Notes under the pieces: model-generated
Seen by the model: only the letters and a program-made list of their open reading frames with translations
What the model was told of the DNA's origin: nothing
The model's database searches: none
NCBI GenBank assembly: GCA_944472135.2
Contig: OX235263.1
Coordinates: forward strand, 13,623,517 to 13,687,516
Reading direction: 5' to 3'
Source of the DNA: Trichobilharzia regenti
Lineage: Eukaryota > Platyhelminthes > Trematoda > Strigeidida > Schistosomatidae
Length of the DNA: 64,000 nt
Program-made: the position numbers and the translations under genes
Shown: positions 1 to 13,008 of the stretch, one piece after another
Numbering within the stretch: the first letter of the stretch is position 1
Layout of the letters: every line of letters starts with the position of its first letter

Positions 1-530
1 TGTGGAGGTCAGCAGCATTCGGCATGAAAAATAAGATCCAGATTTTCAAATCCAATGTGAATTCAGTGCTACTCACTATACGGATCAGAGACTTGCCAGC
101 ACGTCATGAAGAGCACTTTAAACAAACTACAGTCCTTCATCAACAGCTGTCTTCGCTCGATACTTTGCTCAAGATCATATAGCCGACCAGCAGTGGTCAG
201 CAACATGGATTTCTGGCAATGAGCGAACCAACCCAGCAGGAACCAACTGTGCAAGAAAAATGTAAGAAGAAATGGAGGTAGATTAGCTCGCCATACTCTA
301 AGAAAACAAATCATCATGTGACATCACTCGCCAGGACCTCGCTTGAGTGGAACCCGAATTGGGAAGCGGCGAATTGGTCGTCAGTGCTAGTTTGGGGTAA
401 CATGGAGGAGGTCATGTGAAGAGGAGATTAAAGCATGTGGGCAGACGTGAAGTTAGGTGAAAACGTTAGCAGAGAACCGAAGGCAATGGAGACGTGCGGC
501 TGAAGTCCTATATTGTGGAGTTTTAATAAA
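1..530 (+). mobile_element. RTE-A LINE 3' fragment
   Basis: Cut by the window edge. It shares with 10280-10990 and 12205-12968 the run of blocks for the RTE C-terminus: the text before a Ser-Val-Leu-Leu-Tyr-Gly region, the 'gagtggaacccgaattggg' and 'agacgtgcggctgaag' blocks and a final 'cctat..tgtgga' end. Many stops; dead. Confidence 0.65.
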
Positions 531-1410
531 AAGTCGTGGCCAACAGGTTCCATCATACCAAGATGAAGTAGATCCTCATAGATAGCATTAGTTGACGGTA
601 ATCATATGTATATATATATATATATCGCCATTTGGTAAAGTCAGGATTTTGATCCTGGTGTCTGTATACACTGTAAGAGTTGGGACTCGTACGGTAGCAC
701 GGCTGAAGAATCTTAAAATAGGACTAAAACAGTTGTCCAGCAATTCTTGGTTGTTCAGAGACTCTCTAGCTGATGTTGACTGGTAACGATATCCACATCG
801 AAATGATTTTAAATGTTCCACCTAATATTTTTTTATTAGTTTTACAGCTAACCGCCTACATAAAAACAAACAATAATGATAATAGTATTCAACAAGTCAG
901 AAAATCGAATAATTTTGTTATTTGCTGTTGTTGTTGTTCTTATTTAAATCATTTAGTAGGCTAGTAGTATGTGTATTTATTACACCTTTTCTTACAATAA
1001 GAGCAACAATAACCATTGAACATTGATGTTTGTTTAAATCAACATGCAAAAAATCAATCACTGTGTTCAATTATATGATTTATATATTTATATACATGTA
1101 TCAATAATTTTGAGGCGTTTGTACATACACTTTCGTATGCATTCACTGAGCTATCTCATCCAATAGACTAACTAACAGTGATAATGTCTATTTTTACAAT
1201 AAACATTGTGTATCTGTGCGTTCGTGTGTGTGAGGTAGTAATATCAACTTATGCATGCTTACTAAAAAATGTTTACTTAGTTAGTGCATTTCTTATAAGT
1301 GCATTATGTTTATTCATCAAAATAAAAAGGAAGAGATAATGTTTACTGGAATTTTGTAAACAATAACTATCAATGTCCTCTAATTAACTTTGAAAAAAAC
1401 TACATTTATT
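531..1410. other. AT-rich 3'-flanking DNA, nothing assigned
   Basis: Contains a short (TA)n at about 605-625. No coding potential or repeat family recognised. Confidence 0.5.
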
Positions 1411-1499
1411 TCAATTGTAGATTTTCCCGTCAATTGATTGAACCAAAATACTCAGTCTCAAGTTGACATGTCGGCCGCTTCCGGTGGAGATGCTTCGAC

Positions 1500-1790
1500 A
1501 ATGTCTAGGCATGCAATTAGAAGCAGTGGAATCCAGGATGCGCATTTTGTCCTTGTCAGCTTCGGTCCAATCAATCAACGGAGAAATCTGAAACTCAATT
1601 AAATAATGTGACCTATTGCACAAATGGTGGCTTTCGTCGTTTAGTGGATAACGCTTTGGCGTTTTAAACTGTGAGCGTTGAGTTCGAGCCACGGTCGGAA
1701 CATTATCACTCACCGGGGAATGGAGGTACATCCAGATAACGAATCCCAAACATGACGAAATGCGATTTATCCTGGATTCCACTGCTAGTC
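1500..1790 (+). mobile_element. Sm-alpha-type hammerhead SINE, degenerate
   Basis: A tRNA-like stretch with A- and B-box features (about 1625-1695, ending TTGAGTTCGAGCC) is followed by a hammerhead-like segment ending CTGGATTCCACTGC. This order, tRNA-like promoter then hammerhead, is that of the schistosome Sm-alpha SINE/satellite. A minus-strand partial hammerhead end (about 1524-1560) faces it, giving a 17-bp inverted repeat (1524-1540 versus 1768-1784). Confidence 0.65.
1717..1784 (+). ncRNA. Degenerate Sm-alpha hammerhead ribozyme
   Basis: Stem I is ATCCAG/CTGGAT; the second half keeps GACGAAA and an ATC cleavage triplet. The first core strand reads ATAACGA in place of CUGANGA, and stem II is weak, so it should not cleave. 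Similar in layout to the Sm-alpha ribozyme with its large stem I. Confidence 0.6.
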
Positions 1791-1929
1791 AATCACCACC
1801 TACCAATTGACTACAAACAAAATTACAGAAAATAACAATGTGATATGCAAGTGTGTAATTGTGAAGTGTTGGGAAATGAGAATCGATTATGTTTCATACT
1901 TCATAACTCTGATAAGCGACGTGCATTTA

Positions 1930-2122
1930 TTATTTTTTATTTCAGCTTGATTCCACACCGTATTTTTTGAAACAGGTATGGAATTTCCAGCATGTGATAT
2001 CGGTAGCCCAAATTCTGCAAGCCGACCATAGATATCAGGTGTGCGTCGGCAGGGGATCGAACCTCAGACCATGTGCATGGTTGGCGAGAATCCTAACCGC
2101 TGTGCCACTGACGCACACAAAG
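1930..2122 (-). mobile_element. SINE-1B: tRNA-like head with CR1-like tail
   Basis: On the minus strand: GTGCGTC..GGCACAG.GGTTAGG, a GACCATGCACATGGT stem, GGTTCGATCCCCTGCCGACGCAC, then a body ending 'gaaattccatacctg' and an A-rich tail. The other copy is at 26120-26320. Its last part resembles the 3' end of the CR1 at 63.7 kb. Confidence 0.7.
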
Positions 2123-2124
2123 TG

Positions 2125-2196
2125 CTGCCGAGCCAGGAGTCGAACCCGGGCCGCCTGGTTGAAAGCCAGGAATCCTGATCGCTAGACCACGCGGGA
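2125..2196 (-). tRNA. tRNA-Glu(TTC)-like sequence, likely pseudogene or SINE head
   Basis: 72 nt. Anticodon stem CCTGG/CCAGG with loop CTTTCAA (anticodon TTC), D-arm GTGGTCTAGCGATCAGGA, T-arm CCGGG-TTCGACT-CCTGG. Acceptor TCCCGCG against CTCGGCA has two mismatches (2:71 and 6:67), so function is doubtful. It abuts a SINE-1B copy. Confidence 0.55.
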
Positions 2197-2264
2197 CGAC
2201 AAACGAGGTAAGAATTGATTAAGGTCAACACTTTTATGTATGCACATTAATAGTTAATCTTCGA

Positions 2265-3040
2265 ATTTTCGGTGCGCGATTCGCACCAGTCAAATGCAAA
2301 TGAGATGATGCTACAGGACTGGACTACACCGACTGCTGACCATTTCACCTATTTGGGAAGTTGCATCAGTCGCAACGGGTTGATTGATAACGAAATCTTA
2401 GCGAGGATACAAAAGGTTCGTGTGGTATTTGCTCACTTACTCCATCTCCGGTATATACGTAATATCTCGTAATTGATCGAAGGACATGTATAACTGCTCA
2501 GTAGCGATTCGCTCCGTCCTCCTACATCATTGTGAGGGATGACCATTTAAAGTGTAAGTCACAAGAAGACCAACTGTCCTTCGTCACAGGTGTCTACAAT
2601 CTATCTCCCATGTTAGGTAGGATAAATAATGCTGAGGTTAGATAAGAAAGGAAAACCAATCGATGAGGCTATGAAGCAAAATCGATTACAGTGGTTAGGA
2701 TGTGTAGCGCATTTCTAGTCATTGCCTTCCTCGACAGGCAATGTTACCTGACGATGGCGGCTGGAGACAATCAGTAGTGGTGATATTACTCAAAAGAGTC
2801 GTTCTCAATGGCTGACGCAGATGCATTCACTCTTTGTGCTCTGACATATCTATTGAACCTTACTGTCTTTTCCATGTTACTAATTTTCCCCCTCACATTT
2901 CTGCTTACAACCGTGCCTTCGAGTCTGTGTTTTCCTCTTCCATTGTTTGCTACATGTGGGTGTAGCGACTCGAACTCCTGCACTTTTGTGTAAAGTTCTT
3001 TGCTGCAATCTGTCGGTCAGACACTAGACGGCCACATGCT
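2265..3040 (+). mobile_element. RTE-B LINE 3' fragment, decayed
   Basis: Open bits read [10 protein letters not shown] and HFTYLGSCISRNGLIDNEIL, matching the element at 42530-42700 ([27 protein letters not shown]). Further on it follows the same path to the 3' UTR (SLCALTYLLN region) and ends in 'tctgtcggtcag'. Frameshifts throughout. Confidence 0.75.
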
Positions 3041-3419
3041 TTTGAGTGAGAGGTCTGAGAACTATTCAACTATCGGAGAGACTAAAGATCTCAAAGGTCG
3101 TTCAGAATTCAATTCTTTCACACAACCAAGTGATATGGATTTTTCCAGTCTGAAACTCGATGTTTCACTTGGGATGCAAGGAATGAATACCAAACACACT
3201 GATAATAATGGATCGATCTACAGCCTTGACGGAACAATTCATGTCCCTTCTGAGATTCAAACTCGTGTCATCCAGTGCCACCTGTAGTCAGACACGTTAT
3301 CACTACTAAGATATTCGGACTCTCAATTGACTTCCTCTAGGACAACATCTGATACTGACAGTTAAACTGAGTCGGTCAGGTAGGGAGATGCAGACTGCCG
3401 GGTTAGGGCCCTCGGGACT
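3041..3419. other. Unassigned stretch
   Basis: A 95-codon open frame (3000-3287) has no recognisable motif, and I do not call it a gene. Confidence 0.3.
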
Positions 3420-3690
3420 CTAGGAATAAATGGCTGGAGACAATAGGTGACATGGCTCAAAATCGTTGTCAATGACAGCGCAGATGTATTCAGTCTCTGT
3501 AATCTTTCATATTTCTTTCTACCATTACCCATTCTCTTTCACTCTTATACTTGTCAGACTGTATTGATTCTCTTCACTCATCTTCTTGACTACCTCTGTG
3601 TGCTATTTGGAAGGTGGCAACTCGAACTGCTGCACTTCGGTGCCAAGTTCTATGTTGAATCCAGACAGACAGATAGTTAGGTTGCAGATA
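3420..3690 (+). mobile_element. RTE-B 3' UTR fragment
   Basis: Nearly the same text as 19631-19809 (from 'tctctgtaatctttcatat' to 'gttgaatccagacagacag') and the same 3' UTR layout as 43140-43430. Ends in CAGA repeats. Confidence 0.75.
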
Positions 3691-4619
3691 CGCCTTACCG
3701 ACGAATGCCAACTAACACGAAATTACCTAAGACAATCATGGTTCGAATACGGGACCCGTAGCTGAGGTATTTACTGCATTAGGTATTATGTTGTCCCCAG
3801 AAGATCACAGATTACTAATGCCAGAGCAGACATTTGACAATGTAAGCGTCACATGAACAAATATAGACCTTAATGAAGAAGTGAACTGGGACGTGAGGTG
3901 CTAAAACTGCTCTCATGGCTTCAAATATTTGAGAAAATTATACTGACCAGAAACCCCGACGCCTCTACAACTATTCAAGACTGATGTTAGTCAACAATAT
4001 TCACACCAACAGATCCTAGTCAGACTAACGAGTGCAATCAGACCAACATGCCTTCAAGTACCTTTGATGACTACTCCTAATCACAACTTACAGCTCGCCA
4101 TTTCTTTTCTATCATATTAGTGTTCACAAACTTCAAAATTCGTCGAATATCTGAATCTCACATCGCATATCACTCATGTGACTAGGCCGAACTACTACTC
4201 ACCACTAAGGTATTATGACTTCAGCCTTCCAAATGGGTACTGACTACACTGACCTATCTGCTTCGCCAAAGCTAACGGCCATTTTTGAACTTCGACTCCA
4301 TCTGCTGTCTTCTTTATCATCAACATGCAGTTAGTCTGTATGTAGGTACTTCACTGTGATAAAACCAAATGGCTTCACAGTTTTGATCGGCGTACAAAAA
4401 TCTAGTTAGCGAAACTGTAACAGAATTAGAGTTTTTGATTTTATCCCGAGCACCGATTTTCATGATCATTCTCAGTTAAGTGAGCGGGAGAACACCACCT
4501 TTCATCCTATTATCACAAGGATATTAGATAAAGAAAAAGCAGGTACTTTCTTCCATTCTAAGTGAAACATACGGCTTCAGGTTTTTAAAGCAATTAGTTC
4601 CCTTTATGAATTTCGACAA
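3691..4619. other. Non-coding DNA, nothing assigned
   Basis: No open frame, tRNA or familiar repeat block seen. Confidence 0.4.
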
Positions 4620-4625
4620 TAGAAT

Positions 4626-5190
4626 AAAAAGACGTAGTTTATCTGAAACGTGTAATGTGCGTATTTGCGCAACACATATCGGACATCCTAATCACACACA
4701 CACACGAGTACTTGTCACACATACAGTTTTTATAGAAGGCATGAATAATTACATTACAGGTCAAGGTCACAAATAATGGGTAGGGAGATGACGCAAAAAT
4801 GTGGGCAAGAAAGAAAACTAAAAGGAGAAAAAATAAAGCAAAGAAGCGGCTGAAAATATTATAAAGTTGAAATTGATCCTTAGTTCTTAATTGGATTTCC
4901 AAGGCAGGTTTAAGTCTTTTTATGGGCCAAGAAGGCTTCAACGAATTTAAGTATGTGACCCAACAGTGTTTTGTGTATTGAGTTTAAAGGTATTTTTGAT
5001 ATCAACCGTATGACCCATCTCTATAATGTGCTTCGCTATAGATGATACTGGACATCTATTTCTGGGATCGATTGTATCTGGCGATTTTATTTGTTGTTGC
5101 AGCCACTTTGGAATTCGCTCTGTAGCCCTAACCTGCAAAGAGCGATGGGCCCTCTCTATGTACGTGTGTCCAAACATACATGTAAATTGA
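4626..5190 (-). mobile_element. Penelope-like element fragment, minus arm
   Basis: Minus-strand frame 5288-4947 reads CVYQFTCMFGHTYIERAHRS, then IPKWLQQQ and SSIAKHIIEMGHTVD. The C-Y.F.C..G..YI.R..R.L pattern and the later IA.H....GH are those of the GIY-YIG domain of Penelope-like retroelements. It forms the left arm of an inverted pair centred near 5195. Confidence 0.65.
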
Positions 5191-5199
5191 TAAACACAC

Positions 5200-5741
5200 C
5201 GGGATGTGACACTGTCGTTCGGATAATGTGAAGGTTTACAAGACCGCAGGTTAGGGCTACAGAACATATTCCAAAGTGGCTGCAACAATAAATATAATCA
5301 CCGGATACAACTGATCCCGGAAATAGATGTCCAACATCGTCTATAGCGAAGCACATTATAGAGACAGGTCATAAGGTTGATTTCAATAATACCTTTAAAC
5401 CCATAGACGAAACACTATTGGATAACATGCTTAAATTCGTTGAAGCTTTTGCCATAAATATGCCTTGGTAATCCAATTTAGAACCAAGGACCAATTTGTT
5501 TCATAATATTTTCAAACTCTTCTTTGCTTTTTCTCTTTCTTAGCCATATCTTTAGTTCATCTCCCTACCCATTATTTGTGACCTTGACCTGTACACACTG
5601 TGACCTGTAATGTAATTATTCATGCCTTCTATAAAAACTGTATGTGTGACAAGTACTCGTGTGTGTGTGTGATTAGAATGTCCGATATATGTGGCGCAAA
5701 TACGCACATTACACGTTTCAGATAAACTACGTCTTTTTAGT
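5200..5741 (+). mobile_element. Penelope-like element fragment, plus arm
   Basis: Mirror copy of 4626-5190: plus-strand bits read IPKWLQQ and SSIAKHIIETGHKVD, then the same terminal text ('cacattacacgtttcag', 'ctacgtcttttta') that starts the other arm. Diverged by stops and small indels. Confidence 0.65.
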
Positions 5742-6030
5742 GTTGCCGAGCTTGAAGTTCCTGTAGTGGGGAGCTTGTTTCTACCAAGGGGGGTTGCTAA
5801 CCCAATATTTCCTCTTTTTCACGTTTATTATCATTTAGTAAACAACAATACACGATTTACGAGTGTGTCAGCCGGCAAACGAACCCGAATCTTTGCATGG
5901 CTGATAAGTACTCTACCCTTAGAACCATTAATACACAAGCATGTGCCCCAAAGGTGGGATTCGAATCCACACCAAGACGACTATAATCCTCAAGAGTTTA
6001 GGGTCTTTGACAGCTCTCTCGGCCACATAA
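5742..6030 (-). mobile_element. SINE-1-like copy with a class II tRNA-like head
   Basis: Minus strand: GTGGCCGAGAGAGC, then TGGATTCGAATCCCACC, a Leu/Ser-tRNA-like head with a long variable arm, followed by a body shared with SINE-1 (aggaaatattgggttagcaacc). Head assignment tentative. Confidence 0.45.
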
Positions 6031-8178
6031 TTTTCAAATATAATGATAATAGTAAGTGAGGGATCTCTTACTCATATCGTTCAAATGAACTAAATACCGG
6101 TAGCACCTGACAAGCAGTCAAGAAGCGTATAGTTTTCTCGTATTACTAAGACTACACCGGAAAAGCATTCTTGGATAATGACTGCATATAATCTCTAATT
6201 ATCTTCTATTTCTTTACGCTTCGATTAAACAGACGTCTTCCTCCAAAGACACAGTAAATCTATAGCCTGATTATTAACACGACTGACCGCCTGACTGACT
6301 CAGTGCTCGATTACGAAAAGGGACAACCACTACAACTGATGACGCAAACTCCTCTCTCCCAAACATTAGCGCACACACACACACACACACACACACAAAA
6401 CAGAATACAAGATTAACACACACAAAGTGAAATGGCACAAATGGCTATAATAATAGTAATAATTATGACTGAAAAGAATTAAAGGGACATAAGATTTTGA
6501 TCCAATAGGTTAAAGAAAAATAGTGCGTAAATACTCTAAAACTACATTTAACACACGCACGCACGCACACACACGGACACCCACCCACCTTGAACCAGGG
6601 TTTCCGCGACGGGGGGTGGGTGGGAAGGGACCTACGACAGCGAAAAGAACCACACAATAAACACATTAGCAGTAGTAATAGTGTGAATAGATGTAACAAA
6701 TGTAAGAGCGATAAACCGCTAAACCACAAAAAACGTCATGCTGAAATTTCAATCCAGCACTACTCTCCCCCCACCAATATCACACCCGAGAAGGTGGATG
6801 TAGGGGGAGTGCGCTATCTATCGGACAAATCAATCAAATTAGATAAATAAAGTGTTGAGAAAATTGAAGTGGGAAATTAACTAGGCAAACACAGGTGGAT
6901 AGATGGATCAAAATAAGTGAATTAATTGGTTCTCTCTACTCTGCCCCACCCACTTCACTATACTCATTATTGTTCTTGTTCTCACTCACTGTATACATCT
7001 CATTCAACCCCAATGCGCATATATCTGTTGCGCTTTTTTTAACCAAGTGTCGTCCAAATTTGATAATAAGACAAACTACAAAGAAAAATAAGGAGAGAGA
7101 AAGAACAAATCAGATTACAATGTTGGGAGACCAGAGGACACGGAAAGCAGAGACGGGGCGGTGCGCGCGTTGGGGCGGGTAGAGATAGACAGATAGAAAG
7201 GAGATTAAATAATCATTATCATCAGTTCAAATATGAATAGGAAACGAAAAAAACAGAAATTAAATTAACCTCCTGTTACCCAAATAAATAAATAATAATA
7301 GTAATACTAATTGTTATCATAGTAATTATAATAATAGTCATAAAGCTTAGAATAAATAATGTATGCAAAAGAGCATAAGTGAAATGAATAAAGTAGAAAT
7401 ATATAATAAGGGAGTCGGTTTACTCACCCACTCACTTTCACACACGAATACTACACGCATACACACACATATAGTGGACTAATACATATACATATACGCG
7501 TACATAAAAACCAATTAATTATATAAAACCATGTGTTTGTTTTCATTGAAATGAATGAAAACTAAGTGAGATGTCTGTGTGCGTGTGTGTAAATGTGACA
7601 GTATTACAGGCAACACAGTTGACGACAATATGATGTTGAAATTATTTACAGAATAGAGAAAATAACAGCATCCTTGTGTATAATAATAATAATAATAATA
7701 AAAGTAATAGTAACAGCTAGACAAAATAGTAATACTTCAATAATAGTAATTGTTATTTTGTGGATAGCACCGGACAGATTATGACTCCAATTTAACTTGA
7801 ACAAGTTGAAGATACATGGACTGACTGATTGATTGATCCATCAACTTCTGGTGTGTGGATGTGTGTGTGTTAACACACCACTACCAATAACAACAACAAC
7901 AACAGCCTGTTAAAAGCAGTTACCGCATTTTCTACACGACACGGAGAGACACAATTATTATTCTTATACTAGGGCATATATATAAGGGGAATATACAATG
8001 TTAAATAAGACAGGTTTATCAAAGTGAATTGGTCACAGACTAAGATAGCAACACAAAAGATAGACCACCATACACACACACACACTGGTGAATTATTGAA
8101 TTGAACATGAATGATGAGGCAGATTATTGTCCATTGATTGTCGTCGTTATCATCATCGCCAGCATCGCCATCTCCTCA
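6031..8178. other. LARP1 3' UTR/flank with simple repeats
   Basis: Holds (CA)n at 6370-6396, CA/CG-rich repeats near 6555-6580, (TAA)n near 7680-7700 and CAA repeats near 7888. Includes the LARP1 3' UTR; no clear AATAAA on the minus strand was spotted close to the stop. No gene seen. Confidence 0.5.
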
Positions 8179-8355
8179 TTACAACAGTCTTCCACTAGAT
8201 TGAAATTCACATGGAGGCGATCTTCTGTTATTGTTGCTATAGGACAATGAATGTGTTGGTGTTGTTGGTCGTCTAGTTTGATAAGTGACTGTCGACTCAG
8301 ATTTTGTACGACGACGTGATGATTTTTTGACAAAAAATCCAGTCGGCGGTTCAAA
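8179..8355 (-). CDS. LARP1: LARP1 exon 16, C-terminal tail and stop
   Basis: Residues 1137-1194. [20 protein letters not shown] continues the DFRVDPP-type end of DM15, then a basic Ser/Thr/Pro-rich tail ends GRLL and TAA. Acceptor TTTACAG. The 4.7 kb intron before it is the longest of the gene. Confidence 0.9.
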   Translation of the reverse strand, partial: FEPPTGFFVKKSSRRRTKSESTVTYQTRRPTTPTHSLSYSNNNRRSPPCEFQSSGRLL

Positions 8356-11300
8356 CTGTAAAGAGGAAATAAGAGTTTTTTTTAAAGACACCAATTATAA
8401 AACCGGTAAAGTTGATTATCATCATTTGAGAGGTAAGGTAGGTGTAATAGAGAAAAATTAAACTATTATGACGATCCATGGAATGCGATCATACATAACT
8501 CACCTTGATGCCACCACTAATCAGAAATACGCAGAATATTGTTCATAAAATACATTGAACAAGATATTTCTCTCAGACGAGACTTAAAAATCCCTCTGAA
8601 TTGTAGTCAGTAGTACCATTTTCTTAAAGTTACACCAAGTCTCTGTAGATGCATTCATCGAGGTGATCGCAAATGAGTTCTTTTTGTGACCAGAAAAGCC
8701 CTCCCTCCATTGTTTATTTATTTAAACGCAGAAAAAAACTTGGTAGAATATGGCACCAAGAAAGATGAGCCACACAAGTTGTGTGAGGGCTGAGATACTG
8801 TTCGGGCGCCCAGACCAAAGCAGGTGGTTTTCTTAAGGGACCACCCCCGAGCCTTTGACCTGAAGTCTAATCCGCAAGGCAGCGGAGTAGCGTCAGGAGC
8901 TGCATTCCCATGGTTCTCGGTGACCCATATGGGTTCATACGCCATTGGATCCGATTAGATTCTGGAGCCCATGTACCCCATGGTAACTGCTTTTAGTCTA
9001 ATCGCTATCCGAACAACCTTCCTGACACAACAGGACCTGCAGGAACATAAGTCTCAGCCAGTTTAGTTAGTTGGGTCGCTGCGGTATTCAAGCCCGACCA
9101 CCACGGCAAGGTAGCAGTTGTCGGCCTCCATTGAATTAATACGGGTTTCATTAAGAAGGCTGACAGCTGTTTACTGGGAAAATGCGGATAGTAAAAATAC
9201 ATCACTTTGTCCATAATCCCAAACCTTAACCTAACTTTAATGATAACCCGTACGGAGTCCCCTACACCTTAACCATAACGCTAACCGTAACCCGAACGAG
9301 CTATCATCAACACATTATTCAAACAGTATTTAAAAACGCGACCAGGATGAAATTTACACCTCGATTCATTCATAGGGGCGCTATAATGGTGGTAGGTCCC
9401 GTTATCCAACGGACTAGTATGCGTCCAAACTCATTGGTGTGTTCTCACTCCTGGATTGTTATACTTCAACTTGGATGACTAGATGTCACACGCATATTTA
9501 ATGATGATGCGAACTGGCAAACACGCTGTACTGAGATAACATCAGTCAGTACAGACACTTGTTACAATATATACACTTTACATAAAATAAGCATACAACA
9601 AGAATAGGTAGACAAGACGGAGAAATAACAGATCGGTGAACAGAACTTAACAGACAAGTACAAGTTACAACTTTTCCACATTATCATTTTTAGTAGTAAG
9701 AAAAACAATGAAATTACACAACGCTGTTAACTATTGATCTCAAATCCACAATATTGCCATGGTTCCGTACAAATGATGTAACCTATGAAGGACTGTAGTG
9801 AAAACTACTAAGTACCTAGGACATTCAGACACATCTTCACTTAGCTGTGATTTGATTTTTTTCCTTCACGTTCCCCAGTGGAATATAGGGTTTGAAGTTT
9901 CTGTAGCAGTGATGTTTATTTTATAGGATGGGGTTGCTAGCCTCATACCCAACCTTCCCTCTTTACCAGCTTTTTTTATTACCGGCTTAGCGAGGTAAAG
10001 GCCGGGGGTCGAACGCCGGACCATGTGCATGGTCGGCGAGCTTCCTAACCGCTATGCCACTGACGCACTGTGATTTGAATAAGACATTTACAAATGACAA
10101 ATATTATTTTCCAATATTTAACCTCGCCTAGTTTCCCTAGTCAGTCGCAAGATCGGGTAAATAGGGAGAATTAGGCGTGAGGCTACCGACACCACCCCGC
10201 AAAATCAATCAAACTGCTGCAGAAGCTTCAACGCACAAAGAAGCAGCGAAGATAGGACACCAGGTGAACATAGAAAAGGTGGAGACGGAGGTGATGAAGA
10301 TAACCAACCAACAACAGCAGTCGCTATCGACGGGAGAGATTTGATAGAGGTTACCACCGTTCACTTATCTAGGAAGCATCGTTTAGACTACAGGCAACAA
10401 CAGCACGGATGATGTTAAAGTTGGCTGGAATCGGAAAGGCAAGCTACACCTTTATCAAGCTGAAAAAAAAGTTTGGAAATCTTCTGCACTAACTCAGCAC
10501 AGATAACGACATTCGGATTTTCAATACAAATGTGTCATGTCAGTCACTTCTTCTTGTATACAGGTCAGAAATTTGAAATGCCCGTCACGAAAACAATTTC
10601 CAAAAAGTTGCTGAGCTTTATCAGCAGCTGCCCACTTCGCTGACTCCACATAATGAAAGCGAAATGGCCAGACGAACGGCCGGCAAGAAAGAATTAGCAG
10701 AAAAAACTCTGCAGTGGAACAACAAACCAACCAAGAACCGATTGCTCCATAAATAAGTGGGAGAAAATGGAAACGGATCGGGGATATGTTGAGAAGACCG
10801 TCGAATGACACAGCCCACCAACCAGGTCATCGATAGGGTGCAAATCCCAATGGGAAGCGCGACGAGTGGATCGTCAGTGCGAGAGTGACACCGCAATGAG
10901 AGATTATGGGCAACCGTGGGGCCAACTGATAAAGAGGACAACAGAAAATAGAACGAAGTGGAATTGTGTTGTTGAGGCCCTATATGTTCTACTTGGAACC
11001 CAAGGGAATAGTAATTGCAATTTTATCAAGATTTAGTTTACAGGAATTTGATTTACTTCAAGTTTGACCACAGACTGATGATATCAACAATTACAGTACC
11101 ACTGAAAACCAATGAACATCGGATAGCTAGCTGCTCTGTCCTAGTTCGGAACTCTTCAACAACAGTACCCCACAACCCTCACTGAACCAGGGATCGAATC
11201 CAGAAACTCCAGGTTACAAGTCAAGCTATTTGACTACCACCCACCCAGCCCACTAGGACGACAAATTGTGAACTTATTATGAACAGCAATAATTTATGAT

Positions 11301-12968
11301 CGAAACGTTATCAAGTTGTTTGGTGTTGAACCACAACTTTGTGATGGGTTCGAACATGAAGGCTGACAACTATTTTTTTTACTAGGAAAATGCGGATTTT
11401 ATAGAAATAAAACACCACACCCTAATCGTAATCACAACCGACACGAGTTATCAACACCATTGTTCAAACAGTAATTGAAATCGAGATTAGGATGACATTT
11501 GCACTTCACTTCAATGAACAGAGTTCACATAGTGGCGCAATAGTAATCGTCGTTCTCGTTATCGAGAATGGCAGTATGCGTACGTGTACGCACACCTGTA
11601 TCGCTATAAACTACCTTAACTTGATCAGGTAGTAAATCTATAATATGACCTAGCGCCACCGCTTCGCGATGACTTCTTCAATGAGTTACTGCCTCACCTT
11701 CAACCTGCTGCACCCTACGGGTCGTCACAGCTTCCCACCAGAACCTCAGGTCACTGCCTGAATAGGGCCAGTCGCTAGTTGGGCCTCAGGTCAATTTTCA
11801 ACTAGTGGCTTTTGTAGGGATTTTGTTTGATTAGGTGGGGGATTTCATCATGAGTTGACATCAACTCAACTCATCAGTTATAGAACCGGTTGGTAGCACT
11901 GGACAACTGTCTCGCTCTGGTTCGGGGTTCTTCATAAGTACATATCCACCAACAGGGTTCGAACCCAAGACCTTCTGATTATACAAGGCGAGCTCGTAGA
12001 ACATTCAGCCACTGGGACCCGATCCAGTGGCCTGGCCGTGAATTCCAACTTCTGCCAATTGATCGAAGATATTGCAGAGTGGTCACGCTATGTCGTGAAT
12101 TAGAAGTTGGAATTCATGGTCAGGCCACTGGAACGAGTCCCAGTGGCTTAATAGTCTACGAGCTAGCTTGCCTTGTAACCAGAAGGTCCTTGGTTCAAAC
12201 CCTGTTGATGGGTACAGGACTCCAGGTGAACATAGACAAGACGGAAGTTATGAAAATAACCAGCCAACAACAACAACAACATCCAGCGCCACTCACCATT
12301 AACGGGAAGGATTTGAAAGAGGTTACGACATTCACTTATCTAGGGAGCATTGTCTCAACCACAGAAGGAACGGACGAGGATGTCAAATCGAGCGAGAATC
12401 GGGAAGGCCAGAAACACATTCATCAACCTAAAACCAATCTGGAAATCTTCGTCACTCAGCCACATCAACAACTAAATTCGGTTGGATTTTCAATACAAAC
12501 GTCAAGTCAGTCATTTCTTCTATACGGATGAGAAAGTTGGCGGGCGGGTCACAAAGAATATTTCCAACAGCCTGTTGCAGACCTTTATCAACAACTGTCT
12601 TCGCCCTATACTGACGATCAGATGACCGGGCCGGAAAAAATCACCAACAAGAAACTATGGACACTAACAAACAAAACAAGAACCAATCACCCAACAAATA
12701 TGCAGGAGAAAGTGGAGATGGATTGATAGGACGCTCGCTGGGTGATATCGCGCCCGCATCTGGCCATTTCTCGAGTGGAACCAGGCCAAAAGGGAAGTGA
12801 AGAGTGGGACGTCAGTGCAAAGGTGACAGGGAGGAGATCGTGCGAAGAGGAGTTGAAAGAGTATGGACTAACATGGATGCAAGTGAAACGTACAGCAGAA
12901 GACAGAAGTGGCAAGTGGAGACGTGCAGTTGAAGCCCTATGTTCCACTAGGAACCCTAGGGAACAATA

Positions 12969-13008
<40 letters not shown>

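Noticed and set aside
2125..2196. Functional tRNA-Glu gene
   Set aside because: Two acceptor-stem mismatches and a position abutting a SINE make a working tRNA unlikely; kept as tRNA-like.
5691..6059. 122-codon plus-strand frame
   Set aside because: Lies over a tRNA-headed SINE copy and Penelope-like text; no protein signature.
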